Shown here: positions 1-11,714 of the stretch, one piece after another
Numbering within the stretch: the first letter of the stretch is position 1
Layout: every line of letters starts with the position of its first letter
NCBI GenBank assembly: GCA_018466975.1
Contig: CM031558.1
Location: 434,001-498,000 of the forward strand
Direction: 5' to 3'
Origin: Sparassis latifolia
Lineage: Eukaryota > Basidiomycota > Agaricomycetes > Polyporales > Sparassidaceae
DNA length: 64,000 nt
Program-made: the position numbers and the translations under genes
Notes under the pieces: model-generated
Seen by the model: only the letters and a program-made list of their open reading frames with translations
What the model was told of the DNA's origin: nothing
Databases searched by the model: none

Positions 1-2155
1 CAGTGCCTGCCTGTGGCACTTGCGAAGCTGCACTCTCACGTCCAGTAGTGTGCTTAAATTGCTCATATTCCGGATGCTGGCCGAAAGCACATGCCAAGCA
101 GCATCTCCAGGAGACTAACCACAAATTCTGTTCGTATATTTCCTTGAGAGTGAGGGCACTTTGTCAGCTCGGTGTACTGGTGGCATACCGATGTCTTTCC
201 GCAACTACTTCCCTGAGAGATGACTGACTATTGCTCTGCAGGTGTCGACGCTAAGACTGGATCCGTCTATTGTTCGGAATGCAATGATTTTGTGTACGAT
301 AGCCGCATCAGTCATGCGTATTTCTCCGCAGCTATAGCGGCGGAAGAGAGGAATACTTCCTTTCAAGGTACCAGCATTTTGAGGCACTGGCAGCGAACTC
401 CCCTTTCAGTGATTTTCACATCTCGCAGTCGACAAAAAATCCCGCGAACCATTTCAAGCCTGGATGCCCAATGAACAAGAAACGGCGATGCTTAGACAGA
501 CCGACAATCTTTCATGTCAAGGTGCGCGCATTATTACTCTTACTGGGGATGAGTTCAACACATCAGGCATATGATGGGTGTCCGAAGGTCGACGAGGTCT
601 CCTGAATCTTGGTCAGACGTGCTTCCTAAACGTGATCCTCCAATCCTTTGTGGCCAACCCGCTACTCCGGAACTACTTCTTGAGCGACAAACACAACCAA
701 AAACTGTGTAAGACGAAGGATTGCACTTGCTGTGAGATGGATAAGCTGTTTACGGAGGTGGGTTACAGATACCTTATCCGCCGTATGATTGCCAGCTACA
801 GTAAGACCCACTAGATATTTTCGGAGAACACGACACCATATGGCCCAACTAGCTTCCTCGCCACGACATGGCGCGCTTCATCGGAGTTATCAGGATATGC
901 ACAGCAAGACGCGCATGAATTCTTCATAGCTGCACTTAATCAAATCCACGCGACTTCCCGGGGTTCAACGATATTCCAATGCATTTGCATCATACATTCG
1001 ACGTTCGCTGGCCTTCTCCAAAGCGACGTCAAATGTGAACGATGCGGGAATGTCACGACGACGACCGATCCGATGCTTGACATCAGTCTCGATCTCAAGG
1101 ATAAGGACAAGGGTAGCACGGCTGTCGGACAACAAGTGACTCTTGCCTCGTGTCTCAAGAAGTACGGTATCTCACCACGACGTCCATGCTGCCGCTCATA
1201 ACGTTAATGCAGGTTCACCCAACCGGAAAGGCTAGGGCCCAACGAGTACAGTTGTGCGAAGTGTGAGAAAGCTTCTCATGTGCGTTCTTTTGTGCGCGCC
1301 TCGTCGACTTGCTGGAGACAATTGTTTATCCAGGAATGCAGTAAACGATTGAGCATCCGGAAACTACCGCCGGTGCTCAGCTTTCAGTTCAAGGTCGGTA
1401 CAAGAGCCTGTCTCAATCCCTGCTTACGCGTATACGTCTCTCAGCGCTTTGAGCACAAGTCCGGAGATAAGACCACCGCTCACAAGATCGAGGCTCCTGT
1501 GCGTATCCCAGCGAGCTTGAACATGGCGCCATATACCAGCCTCGTCATGGACACAAAAAGTGAAGAAGGGAAGGGAAGCGGAATGGGCCACTCCACTTCT
1601 TTTCCGTGAGTGCCTTCTTCACTTCTCGTTTACTCTATCGCTGATCAGGATGTGCGGTGCACCATGCACTGCCGTGGCTGCCGGCCACCAGACATATTGG
1701 GCCCGAGGCGTTGTACGAGTACGAGCTGTTTTCCGTGGTGTGCCACGAAGGTCAAATAGACAACGGGCACTACACGTGTTACGCGCGTTCCCAGGACGAG
1801 GTACGTACACCCTTCTCTCACGAATGGTGGCAATTGTGCATGTCTCTCACCTTCCGGATAGTGGTACCGGTTCGACGACGATAAGTAAGTATCTTCGTCA
1901 AGGGGCCGCCGGATCTGCGTGCTGACGGATCTCCTCATCCATCTCAGAGTCACGCATTCGAGTCTTGGGGCATGCCTCAACTCGCAGGCGTATATGTGTT
2001 TCTACGTCAAGCGGCACTTGGACTATAAGCCCTACACAACGCCCTCGTACAAGATCACGAGGGAGGCTGAAGCCATCAAGGAGAAGGAACGAGAGCTGGC
2101 AAAAGAAGCTGCTCGCGTAAAGGAATTTGAGGACGCTTTACTTGCGACAGTCTAA
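1..2155 (+). CDS. UBP8: SAGA-type ubiquitin carboxyl-terminal hydrolase (UBP8/USP22-like), 5' end outside window
   Basis: Deubiquitinase of the SAGA co-activator family, which removes ubiquitin from histone H2B. Eleven exons can be traced: 3-129, 242-367, 429-521, 588-757, 815-1161, 1213-1279, 1334-1393, 1445-1559, 1649-1800, 1862-1884 and 1948-2155; they sum to 1,488 nt with no stop, giving 495 residues. An N-terminal ZnF-UBP domain (starting PACGTCEAAL, with CLNC, H-x-x-H and CSEC pairs) precedes the USP fold. The Cys box NLGQTCFLN has its catalytic Cys codon at 620-622. QQDAHEFF, a CERCGN zinc pair and the His box QIDNGHYTCYAR (His codon 1768-1770) follow. The last 45 residues are a charged, probably coiled-coil tail. 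The frame is open at base 3, so the true start lies upstream. USP22/51/UBP8 is favoured over other USPs because a ZnF-UBP directly precedes a short USP domain. Confidence 0.93.
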
Positions 2156-2376
2156 GGCTTCGCGAGCACAAGTAGGCATTGACTATCGAGTTTCGTATAC
2201 ACAACATGTATGTAAAAGTAAGAATGCGTCGTAAGTTCAGAGGCTAGTCAGTTGGGAGAAGCGTCGATACAGGAGGTATTAGGTCAAATGGAAAACTTGG
2301 GGAATGAGAAGACATCTAGCAGCAAGGCAAGACGGAGCCAAACCGGCATATAATCCGTCTGCCAAATGCATGCTAG

Positions 2377-3166
2377 TCAAGGAATGATATCCTTCAGCTC
2401 TCCTTCCCTCACTCGGATCTCTACCACCTCCACCTCGTAGTCCATCATGGAGGAGTTCGTGGACGACACGGACGAGGACACGAATCCTGACGCATTCGGT
2501 GGGGAGGTCGAAGCGACGTCTACACATCAGGAGACAACGAGGGCATAGCGTATGACGCATCGCGAGAAGGGAGCAGACAGCATTAGTGAGCAAGGGCAAT
2601 GAGAAAAGAAGGCAAGAAACGAACATCGGTCCTTGATGTATGGTGGGACAAACAAATCCTGAATACAACGATATCTCAGCATGGGAGGCACATGTAACAG
2701 CGGTGGCATTAAGACCCACCTGATTCCACACAAACCCTTGGCTCCTCTGTATGGTCAGGATCGGACGAAGAGTGAATACCTGCTGCCGATGTTTCTTGCG
2801 GTGCTGCTTCTTGGGGCTCTCATGCTCAGGTTCAATGGCGCGCTGCTTGCCCTTCACGTCCTTCTTGAAGTCCGCAATCTTCTGTGCGGAGACGGCCTCA
2901 TCATCCACATCAATCTCCATGTCGCCGTCACCATGCTGAGCGTGCTTCTCGCTCTCGTGCACGGCGGGCGGTTCGCGATCGCTGTCACCGCCATGCACGG
3001 GTTGGCTGTAGTCCTCTTCGTCCTCTGAACAGGAGTTATCCTCTGACCCACTATCGCTATAGTCATCATCGTATGGGATCTGCTCGTAGCACGCCCACGT
3101 CGGGGGCGACGACGCTCGCCCGAGAGTCCTTCGCCTGAAGAAGTCGGAGTATGCCGTAGTGCTCAT
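2377..3166 (-). CDS. Acidic hypothetical protein, three exons
   Basis: I do not recognise the family. The predicted product is 207 residues from exons 3166-2720, 2658-2625 and 2519-2377 (447+34+143 = 624 nt, no stop). The ATG at 3166 starts MSTTAYSDFFRRR. Residues about 35-90 are dominated by Asp, Glu and Ser, then a basic stretch with KGKQRAIEPEHE leads to a conserved-looking block ending in TIQRSQGFVWNQDLFVPPYI. The C-terminus after a Ser-rich segment is VREGELKDIIP. Acidic and basic patches suggest a nuclear protein, which is inference only. A simple reading without the second intron runs out of frame; the two-intron model restores one frame to the stop and is therefore preferred. It converges on the UBP8 gene with about 220 bp between the two stops. 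Confidence 0.7.
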
Positions 3167-3469
3167 CGTCGTGGTAGATGTGGACGCTGAACGTCAGTGT
3201 TTGCTGGCGGTGGTGAGCGTTAGAGTGAGAGAAGAGGCGTTGTGAGATGAGGGCGCGATGTGTGAAGCAGGAAAGCTTAGGGCTGGTCGAGGCGAGGCGT
3301 CGAGTCACCCCATCCCGCTTTTGGCAACTTCACGAACTCAGTCGTAGCACCGCCACATGTACACACCGGTCAGTGGTCAGTAGATGTGTTGCGAACATTT
3401 CTCCAAAATCCTTCGAAGCTTCTGATATGGGTTTCATTAGTACTATCTATGCTACACACTTTCTGAATG
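3167..3469. other. Intergenic between the acidic protein and THG1
   Basis: Both flanking genes are on the minus strand, so this stretch holds the promoter of the acidic-protein gene and the 3' end of THG1. I see no further gene, repeat or clear motif. Confidence 0.5.
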
Positions 3470-4602
3470 TCATTTTTCGGCGAGAAGATATGGCCGCTCA
3501 TTCCAAAACTCGTCCCCTATGATGTCGCAGTGGAGGAGTTCCACGGTCGTCTCGACTTTCGGCTTCCCTGCGCCCTTACCGGATGCGGTTTTCGCTGACT
3601 GACCAGCGGCGGGACCTTCTGCATTATCTGTAGCCTTAGGGGCCACTTCCACTTCTGCATGAACCTCCATCGGGAGTCAACGGTACGCTATGGTGACGCA
3701 ACGGTGACGAGGAAACCACGTACCTCTTGTCTAACGAGGATGCTACCTTTCCTAAATCTCGCTGGTAATTCATTATAGTTGATTCCGAATTGCGAGAAGA
3801 GCATCTCGTGCTTTGTGCTGGAGACTGTGCCCTACGCGGAAGGTGAGGCTGCTGGACTTCGCAACTCCGTAGAAGAACACGCACCCGAAGTCTCGCGTGA
3901 GCTTGTGTTGTAGTGCAGCCACCTTTAAGCACGAGTGCCCAAAATATAGTATTATATAGGTTATTGATATGAGCTTCAGGCTGGTGATCAGCTCGATTCA
4001 GCCGCAGGTACGTGAAGCGGGACGAATAAGGCTTACTGTCTGCCTGTCTCCAGGAGAAATAGTCTCTGACCTCTTTCGAGGAGGGGTACAGAACTATTCG
4101 GCCATCAAAACAAGGAGCATATTTCAATGGCGTATCCGGGAGATAGCTGGACCAGTTGTAGACGTATGAGGATGTGAAAAGAGAAGTCACGTTTGTCAAG
4201 ATCTTGGAGTGACGACGGTTGTAGAGCGTGGTAGATCTGCGAAAGAGAAAGCTTCACTTGGCATGGATCAGTAACAACACGGCAGATGATCAAGAGGAGG
4301 ATAACCTGAACTCATCCGATTCTCCGAATGCGAGAACTATGTCCTTGAATTCGTCCATGACATCTCGTGCCGCGCGATCCATCAACTGAAGTGCACGCTC
4401 GTCGTTGGGTTTCGTGAAGTTATGCTCCTCAGACAGTCTGGACATACAGACGGTGAATAAAATGAAGACATTGATATATATGACCTGCATATGCTCACCG
4501 ATGGAATGCGTGGCCGTCAATGCGCAAGACCAAGAATGTACCGGGTAAGAGCGGGTCGGGTAGTTCGAATTTCTTTACGTATTCGAATCTGGAGCCCGCC
4601 AT
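3470..4602 (-). CDS. THG1: tRNA(His) guanylyltransferase
   Basis: Adds the essential G(-1) to the 5' end of tRNA-His, a 3'-to-5' nucleotide addition required for histidyl-tRNA synthetase recognition. Six exons: 4602-4499, 4437-4306, 4251-4037, 3973-3885, 3831-3724 and 3664-3470. They sum to 843 nt, giving 280 residues, normal for the family. It starts [13 protein letters not shown]. The metal-binding and catalytic motifs are present: DGHAFHR at about residue 30 and GESDEFSF at about residue 75. The family signatures [27 protein letters not shown] and the C-terminal [12 protein letters not shown] are also there. Exon joins were chosen because each restores these signatures in frame, for example SFLFRRSTT after intron 2. 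A low-complexity Ala/Gly/Lys insert precedes the C-terminal motif. Confidence 0.95.
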
Positions 4603-5136
4603 CGCGCAGCTGCAACAAGCAACTGTCAATAGATTAGCAGCAATGCAGGGTCGGGAGCACGTCAAGCTGAATTAATTACAGAAGGGAGCACGGGCCGCCC
4701 TCAGCAACATCAGCGTCAGCGTTCGATCTGGATCTCGAGTACACATCACGTGCCATATGTTTTCTGAGAGTCACCGTATGAACTTGAAAAGCGATAATCG
4801 CTTAGCGATTCATGCATATGCATCCTGTCTCCGAACTCTGTCAGTCGACTGTCAGGCTCTAACAGTTGGACTCGCGATTACGGCACCATACAACAAGTGT
4901 CGCTCATAATTTTATTTGTCTGTCTGTCTGTCTGTCTTCTGTCTCAAATAATTGCACTCTCGTAACTGTACTTGCTATCTCCTGACAGTGTGCATACGGT
5001 GGTGGGGCCCCTCTTCCACGCTGTCCACTCAGTTGATTAGGTATGCGTCACTCCAATAACGAGTCCCTTGTTTTATGTCGTTTATAAGTCGGAGATTCGA
5101 AGAGGCTAACAGTTTAACCAGCATTCTCAGTAATCC
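4603..5136. promoter_or_regulatory. Divergent intergenic region between THG1 and the pterin-dehydratase-like gene
   Basis: This 534-bp stretch separates two head-to-head genes and should hold both promoters. The only structured feature is a TGTC tandem repeat. No TATA box can be assigned with confidence. Confidence 0.5.
4917..4936. repeat. TGTC microsatellite, five units
   Basis: Five perfect TGTC units followed by an imperfect unit, inside the shared promoter region of THG1 and the next gene. Confidence 0.85.
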
Positions 5137-6181
5137 ATGTTCGCTCGCTCGGTGCGATGGTTCGGCGCTTCTGCTACCCCGAGGTTGAAGACGTCCATTC
5201 TACGGCACATTCGAATTCGCCCCAGTGGTGCAGTAGGTCATCCATCGAAACCCGCTGATGCGTCCGCAAACGATCACAAGGAGGGCGAGTCTTTTCTCAA
5301 GATGCTTCCTGACGACGCACAACGCAATTTTGTTTACGAACCGGTCTATGGTACGTACAGACCACGGGAGTCCGGAGAATGGCCGTTAACAACTGGATCA
5401 AGAACACCCCACCGCCCGTTGGTCACAGGTTCCGGATGTTCCTCCTTTGCCACCTCGGCCGCCATATCCGTGCCCATTCCTCACGCAGGAGGATATCACA
5501 ACATACCTTGTACCTCTTTACCACCACGGGTGGATCATCGGCAACGCTGAAGTCCTGGCCGACGACTGCTTTGACATCACAAACTCGACGAACGTGTACG
5601 TGCCCCAGCTAGGGAAGCTGTTCGAGGGCTTCGTCAAAGAGGACAGCGCCGTCGCCTTTGCGAAGGCGCTTAAGGATCTGCAAAATCGCGAGAAAGTGCG
5701 TGCCCCCTTTTGTCCCTCGCTCCCTACCCACCGCCCCCGCAGCACCATGCGGATGTCTGTCGCACCTCCAACACCGTCCAAGTCCTGATGCACACTCACA
5801 CTGCGCTGCCGCCGCCGCGCCGCGGACGATGCTGTGCCTGACATGGAGCGCGTATGTCCTGGGCTCACGCTCCGCGACGTGCACCTTGCTATCGGTATAG
5901 AAAAATTATTCGCAGAGTTTCGCGAGCGCGGGGAAGCAAAGGGCTGGAGCCAGGTCTCGCTGCACCCCGTGCGCTTCCAGCCACATACACCTGAGGAGAT
6001 CAAGGAGTACGGAAGGATGCCCCACAGGAAGCCGCGGGAGACGTACTCAACCCGCCAATCCCGTGAATGGATGCGTAAGATGTACATACGGCGTGAAGAG
6101 ACCGGCAAGATGCACGGGGGATCGGATCGTCCGGTGAGAAAGCCTGCGAAGAAGAAGCGGAGGAGAAGCAGAGCTCATTGA
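5137..6181 (+). CDS. Mitochondrial pterin-4a-carbinolamine dehydratase-like protein, one-base frameshift
   Basis: The 4a-hydroxytetrahydrobiopterin dehydratase fold recycles pterin cofactors or moonlights in moonlighting roles; the exact substrate here is unknown. The ATG at 5137 gives MFARSVRWFGASATPR, an Arg/Ser-rich mitochondrial presequence. Exons read 5137-about 5343 (this donor is uncertain), 5429-5695 and 5743-6181. The family core is visible as GWIIGNAEVLADDCFDI, then LFEGFVKEDSAVAFAKAL, the active-site His pair right after intron 2 (HHADVCRTSN), VLMHTHTAL and finally PGLTLRDVHLAIGIEKL. Between VLMHTHTAL and PGLTLRD the frame shifts by one base within the GC-rich run at about 5805-5825, with no room for an intron. 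A basic C-terminal tail (KKKRRRSR) is unusual. Family assignment is moderately sure; function is not. Confidence 0.72.
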
Positions 6182-6461
6182 CGACAAGTAAAGCCACAAC
6201 CTTACTCACACACGGCGATGGGCTGGACGTGAGCACTGCCTAGGTTACTAGTTGCAGCCCGGTGGGTATCGCGGTGGACACCGGAAGACTTCAGATGTAA
6301 GGTTGGTGTACATAATACAGATCAAGAACGGATACACGAGTAACTTCTGTGAACTCCAAGAGGACTAGGGTACAGGAAGTAGCAAGGCGAATGAAAGCCG
6401 GGACGTAGTCAGTCGAAGTTCACATCTACGTGGATGCAGCTGCTGGTATCAAGCGGAACGA

Positions 6462-7773
6462 CTAGGGAGGAACGTGCTTCTGCAAGAAGGTCAACTGCGC
6501 GCTCAGTGACTCTTCATGGAACGGCATCCCCGGATACGGGTCGAAATGGGCTTTGGGCCATGCACGCACATGAGTCTGCGACTCCCATAGACAGAAGGAG
6601 AAGTGGTACTCACCGCCATCGAGTCGGAGAAGCTCCACGTTGTCCGATGCGCGCGCCGCGTCTACTGGACCATTAATAAGGCACAGGTTGTCATGCTCAA
6701 GCCCTACGATGAGCACGGGACACGCGATGCGGCCCACGGTGGCGATGGGTTTATAGAAAGCGAACTCCAGCATGCTCGACGCGGAGACCTTCGCAGCATA
6801 AAATCCTGAACGTCATTCAGCATGGATGGCGGACGAACCGCTTACCTGGTTCGGGTAGTCGCTACCAGTAACGCGCTCAGTCAACTTAGGGTCGCATTCA
6901 CAGTGAGTTAGACTGACCTCGGGTCACGCACGAGCTTGTGCATATCTTCATACGTCCCGGGGGTGGTCAAGCCACCGATTTTGCCGGGCTTTGCACACCC
7001 CGGGATATAGATGGGGGCCAATCCTACCATTTGCTTGACACGATCGAGGATGGCATACACGGACGTCATGATAAAGCCATAGTTCAGCGCGAGCGGGAGA
7101 CCTGCGCCAAGATACGGGCATTGGGAGATCGCTGCGAGGATGTTGAGATCGGCCTGCGTCGGGGGTGTCGTCAGCGTTGAGCGCGTTCGAAGTTAAGGAT
7201 GACAGGATATACGTACCTCGCTTGCCAGCTTCACGGCATGGCCACCTTTGAAAGCACATTGAGCAAATATATGCAAAATCTAGCAGAGCCGCAGACCTGC
7301 GAAACTTGTACCCCAAAGGATGACCCGCTGCGGGTCGAATTCCGACCGCTGTCTGCAGTACTTGATCACCGTGCGGTAATCTTCAAGCTGCTCGGAGACG
7401 TAGAGACAGTTGCGCGGTTGGCCGTCTAGAGCCTGACGTGAGCTCAACTCTAGGATAATAAACCGTTGGATAAACTCACCCGAAGCCCCCCAGCGGCGAT
7501 AGTCAAACACCACCGCCGCGTATCCCAACTTAGCGAATGCCTCCGCGTACGGAGCGAGACTCATCAACTTGTTTGCGGAGAAACCGTGCGCCCTGCAAGA
7601 AACATGAGCGAACGACACCTCGCACTCCCTACGGCGGTTGAATCTGAAAGTTACATGATTATCACAGGGCACGGCTTGCTATGCTGGTCGGGGAGGTAGC
7701 ACCAAGCGTCGAGGTTCCACTCTGGCGTCACAGAGGGGATTTTCCATGTCGCTTTGGTGAAGCCGTCGGACAT
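6462..7773 (-). CDS. Alpha/beta hydrolase (dienelactone-hydrolase / S15-like)
   Basis: Probable cytosolic serine hydrolase; the substrate cannot be told from sequence. The protein starts at the ATG at 7773 (MSDGFTKATWKI); an upstream extension has only TTG codons. Spliced segments give AHGFSANKLMSLAPYAEAF (oxyanion-hole HG), YAAVVFDYRRWGASDGQPRN, the nucleophile elbow GTSFAGGH, the acid loop LIVGLEHDNL and the catalytic His in DGAHFDPYPGMP. At least seven introns of 50-70 nt are needed, for example one that joins LDG to AHFDPY by removing about 60 nt and one of about 50 nt ending just before GGHAVKLASE. The stop is at 6462-6464. It faces the dehydratase gene tail-to-tail with 280 bp between. 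All triad residues are present, so it should be active. Confidence 0.82.
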
Positions 7774-9139
7774 TTGTTTAAATAAATCTGAGAGACTTTG
7801 ATTGTACGGAAGGGGTACAAGTTGCAACTCGCTCAACGCCGCTCAGTGAGCTCGTGACGCCATCATCTCTGTGAGTGACTGAACTCTATATCGCTGCAGA
7901 CGATGCGCGATAAGTATTCCAATAAATCCAAAACAGACAAATTCGCCAAGCTGCGCCGAGCGCTCCGAAGGGTAACCAGTATAATTCATCGCTGCGATAA
8001 TCTCAGAGACGAAGAATAAAGTAAAGAGGATGGAATTCAAGTGTAGCGAATTTGATGATCCCGGCGCCCGGCCCGGGAATTGGCGAACAACTGCACGAAA
8101 TTATAAGTTGTACAAAATATTCACATTATCTGAGACAGTGAGTTGCGAAGAAATGTGTACCTCATCGAGCTTGTCAGTCAACAAAGTCCAAGGCCCGTTT
8201 AACTTAAATTGCTACCTGTCGCAGCGGCGCATCAGCCTGCTTGGTGTACTGCGAGCCCGCCTTTCGAAGTTCTCGACGAGAGAAATCGCGCATGGGATCC
8301 TCGTTGTGCAGTAAGACTGGTCAAGAAACTCGTTTGGGATATCCTCGTTTCGTGCACGGCTGATACTTGGCTGTCGCAATTTCCCTGGTGAGAATGGACT
8401 CGGACTCTAGAGTCCCTTAAGATGGTGTTCCTGGGGCTACCGACGCATCGAAATTTTATTCTGTGCGTGAGTATGCATGCTATTTAATAGTTAAACCCGA
8501 GCTCAGGATCGAGTACATGACTTTCGTTCTCCTCTGGTGAACTTGGTGAATTTTACAGCATTAATTACAAGTTTAAGATCGCGGCTTGGCATTCCGTTCA
8601 AGCTCCGTGAATTCAATGCGCCAGGGCGGTGGAGGTCGGTACTTGCCTTTTTGAGAAACATTGTTCACCGCGCACGACGCGACGAACAAAGCTCGGCCTC
8701 TCCGTGTTCGCTCCCTCCACCATGTCGCGACCGTAAGGTATCGTTCTTCAGCTGCTCGCGGCGTGCTCTTGCTCACCATCATCGTAGGTCTCTCGGCGCG
8801 TGTATCGCTTTGCTAGGCACGAATAAACAAAGCAGAGACGCAAAGGAGCACGCCGAAGACAGCGTTGGCCAGACTTCCTCCAACGCTGCTTGGTGCGCGG
8901 CTCGCGTTGCGCGTCGTGAGCGACGGTACTTGTACGGAGGAGCCAAACACTGCTGGAGGCATGTTTAGAGGTGCGGACCCACTTGCGCATACAGATAACT
9001 TAAGCAAAACCCACGGAAACGTCCCCTGATTTCTTCGTTTTAACAGGCTAACTCGTCCAGGTGTCTGGTCGGCTGGCGGCTCTCACGCCCTTTACAACTG
9101 ACTAATTCATCATTTCCGCTTGTGGGTCCGTTGCCAAAC
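7774..9139. promoter_or_regulatory. Divergent intergenic region upstream of the hydrolase and forkhead genes
   Basis: About 1.37 kb between two divergent genes. Several open frames occur (for example 8537-8968 +) but none has a recognisable product or splice partners, so I read it as promoter and 5' leader sequence, probably the long leader of the forkhead gene. No repeat family from the rest of the window is present. Confidence 0.5.
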
Positions 9140-11714
9140 ATGGACAGACATCCTGCCGCGGGGCGCTTCCGTGCGTTCACCTCTACCTCTAACACCAATT
9201 CCTCGTCCTCTCCAGACCATCCTGCCCCTCAATCTCGCAGAGATAGTTCTGGCTCGGATTCCCCACCTTCGGGTGAGGGGCGCGTAATCCACGGCCCTCA
9301 GCCCCCTCAGGCTTCTCACTTGGCCTGCGGGACTCACCCTGGACCACTTTCAGGCGAAATTCCGCCCGTTAGCGGTCCTCCTCGTCCCTATAATGCGAGC
9401 GCCACAGTTTACGTGGACGACTTTCCATACATCCCTCAGGGCTCCCCTAGGTCATCCCAGCGCTCTCAGATCGCGTCCACGGGCGTTCATGTTCCCTACC
9501 AAGCCGCTTTCGTCAACCACCATGCGCAGATGGCTGCTCCCATAGCTCCTCCTGCCCCCCAGCCTGTGCGTCCTCTTTTTTTCTTATCTGATCGTACATG
9601 GCTTAATCTGATTGGCTGCCAGAGCCCGCGTGGCCCTAGCAGTGGTGAGAGCAGCCCGAGTGGCTCAATTCACAGCCATGGCAGTGACCATAGCGGCGTA
9701 AGCCACGGAAGCCCGTCTACCGGCGCGAGCGTACACAATTCCGCGCAGGGGGACCAGGATGTGCAAATGGAGGGTGCAAACATGGAGGAGGCGGGGCTGG
9801 GGTTCAGGCGTGAGCACTATCCTGCGTACGACGCCTCCGCCCGCCGCATTGGGCTCGAGCATCTGCGCTACGACGCGTTGCCGTCACAGACCACGGGGCA
9901 ATCTCATTATCGGCCTCGTACGCACGCGTACCCCCGCGGAGACTCAGGTCCGCGCGTGATCTCGCTGTCTTTGGACGCGCCGAGCACGCCACAGGCGGCG
10001 GGGACTACCACGGCCGCCGCTAACAGCCCGTCCGCTGCTGTCCCTTATACTCCGACTGCTACCCCGGATGTGGAACGTATGTCTATCGTGGAGCCTGAGC
10101 GCGCGTTCAGCGCTGCGCCGACGCCCGCCCCGTCGCAGACGGGCGCCTCTCCGCCACCCGCGGCTCAGACGCCCCGCGGAGCTCGCGCGCTGCAGCCGGA
10201 CATCCCAGACCCTGCGCCCAATCTGAGGCAGCTGCTCGGACTTGGACCTGAAGAGGAAGTCAGTTTGTTCTCGCTGGCCGACCCGCCCCCTGGTGAGAAG
10301 CCGAGCTACCCGTATCCGACTCTGATCAAATTGGCAATCCATGGAAGTCCAAAGATGCGTCTTACTTTGCAGGAAATCTATGATGCGCTACAGGAGCGCT
10401 TCAAGTGGTTCGAGGACAACCAGAGCGAAACGGCCTGGAAGGTGAGCAGACATGTTATCAGACTTAAAGCGCCTTTTCGTTTGCTTATAATTACTTCTGT
10501 TTCCTTTTCTCGTTCCCTGCTCGTGCAGAACTCGATCCGCCACCAGCTATCCCTCAATAAGCTCTTCCGCCGTGTTGCTAGGCCTATCACCGAGCCGGGC
10601 AAGGGCAGCTACTGGGTGGTAGACTACTCCCACGGCGAGGGAAACAAGCGGCCTCGCAAGCGCAATAAGAGGCCTACGAAGGCTGAGCTCATTGCCAGAC
10701 GTGCGGCAAGAGGATCTACCTCTCGCCAGGACGCGGAAACCTCGAGCGACGAAGACGATGCCAGTACGGAGTCCCCGACCCTCGGCGGCTCTGGTGCTAG
10801 CCAGAGCCAGACATTGTCCACTTCCGCCAGCCAGGTCGAGGAGCATAACATAGATCCTGTGCTCAGGAACCAGGGCCATGTCATCGGGCAAGCACACATG
10901 CGCTTGACGACCAGTACCGTGCGCTCCAGCACCAGGAGGGGCCAATCTCCGTACCCAGCTGCCTCGTCTCAGGGCCATGCTCGAAGTTCTACTCTCCCTA
11001 GCACTGGCACGCCTTCGATATCACCTCAGGGCGCACCGCAGATGCCGACGCCCCAGCGCGGCAGGCCCTTCGGCCAGGTCACCTTCGTGCAACCCCTACA
11101 CCCAGGCCTCGTTCAGCCAGCCCCCGGTCACTCAGCCCTCGATGGCCTCCTTCGGCCAAACCTCCTTCGGACAGCCCACGTTCGGCCAGCCCTCGTTCGG
11201 CCAGCCCTCGTTCGGACAGCCCTCGTTCGGCCAGCCCTCGTTCGGACAGCCCTCGTTCGGCCAGCCCTCGTTCCCGCCGCCTACTGCCCCCGCTTTGCGG
11301 TTGCCGAACGCACTGTGGCCGGCTAGCTCGTCTGCGCCGTCCTCTGGCCCTGGTACGCCTGCGCAAGGCCACATGTCGTCTGCGTCCAGCGCTGCGCGCT
11401 CGCGCATGGTGGGCGCCCCGCCACCTCCGCGCATCACGCCGGCCCGCCCTGGGAATGCCCCGGAGGCTCGCCACGCTGCCACGCCTGCCCCCATCGTTCA
11501 GCCTGTCCCCCGCACTGGGACTGAGCACATGCGTGACGTGAACGACATCAGTTCGCGCAGGGTCCAGGGCGGCGCGTCCATGTCCGCGTCCGCCTCTACG
11601 TCCACCGGCAGGCTCTTGGAGCAGTATGCCCAGCAGATGCCTGCCCACGGCGGCGCTCCCCAGGGCCGGAGGCGCGGGAGTCGTTCCTCTGGCTCCAGCT
11701 CTTCTATGGAGTGA
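9140..11714 (+). CDS. Forkhead (winged-helix) transcription factor, one-base frameshift in C-terminal half
   Basis: Sequence-specific DNA-binding regulator in the nucleus. Exons are 9140-9565, 9623-10441 and 10529-11714, about 809 residues. The start ATG at 9140 is preferred over an upstream GTG. A long Ser/Pro/Gly-rich N-terminus leads to the forkhead domain: KPSYPYPTLIKLAIHGSP, LTLQEIYDALQERFKWFE, then across intron 2 AWKNSIRHQLSLNKLFRR and TEPGKGSYWVVDY (helix 3 is NSIRHQLSLNK). A basic nuclear-localisation-like run (RPRKRNKRPTK) follows. Near 11,093-11,096 a CCCC run shifts the frame by one; before it the sense frame reads PFGQVTFVQP, after it YTQASFSQPPV and the FGQPS repeats. Exon 3 is therefore one base too long. 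Its target genes cannot be inferred. Confidence 0.88.
11151..11270 (+). repeat. Eight 15-bp tandem units encoding SFGQP
   Basis: Eight consecutive 15-bp units, TTCGGNCAGCCCTCG in consensus, encode SFGQP/TFGQP pentapeptides in the C-terminal half of the forkhead protein. Low-complexity, Gln/Phe-containing repeats of this kind are often length-variable and disordered; that is inference. Confidence 0.9.

Noticed and set aside
5518..6108. 196-aa minus-strand frame opposite the dehydratase-like gene
   Set aside because: Antisense shadow in GC-rich coding sequence; the plus strand carries the family motifs.
7843..8040. 65-aa hydrophobic minus-strand frame (LFTLFFVSEIIAAMN)
   Set aside because: Starts at TTG rather than ATG, ends just before the hydrolase gene and cannot be joined to it in frame; treated as promoter sequence.
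8537..8968. 143-aa plus-strand frame upstream of the forkhead gene
   Set aside because: Arg/Ser/Ala-rich translation of GC-rich leader DNA, no recognisable domain, no splice partners; more likely 5' UTR.
9122..9139. N-terminal extension of the forkhead frame from a GTG
   Set aside because: The in-frame ATG six codons downstream is the normal eukaryotic start.
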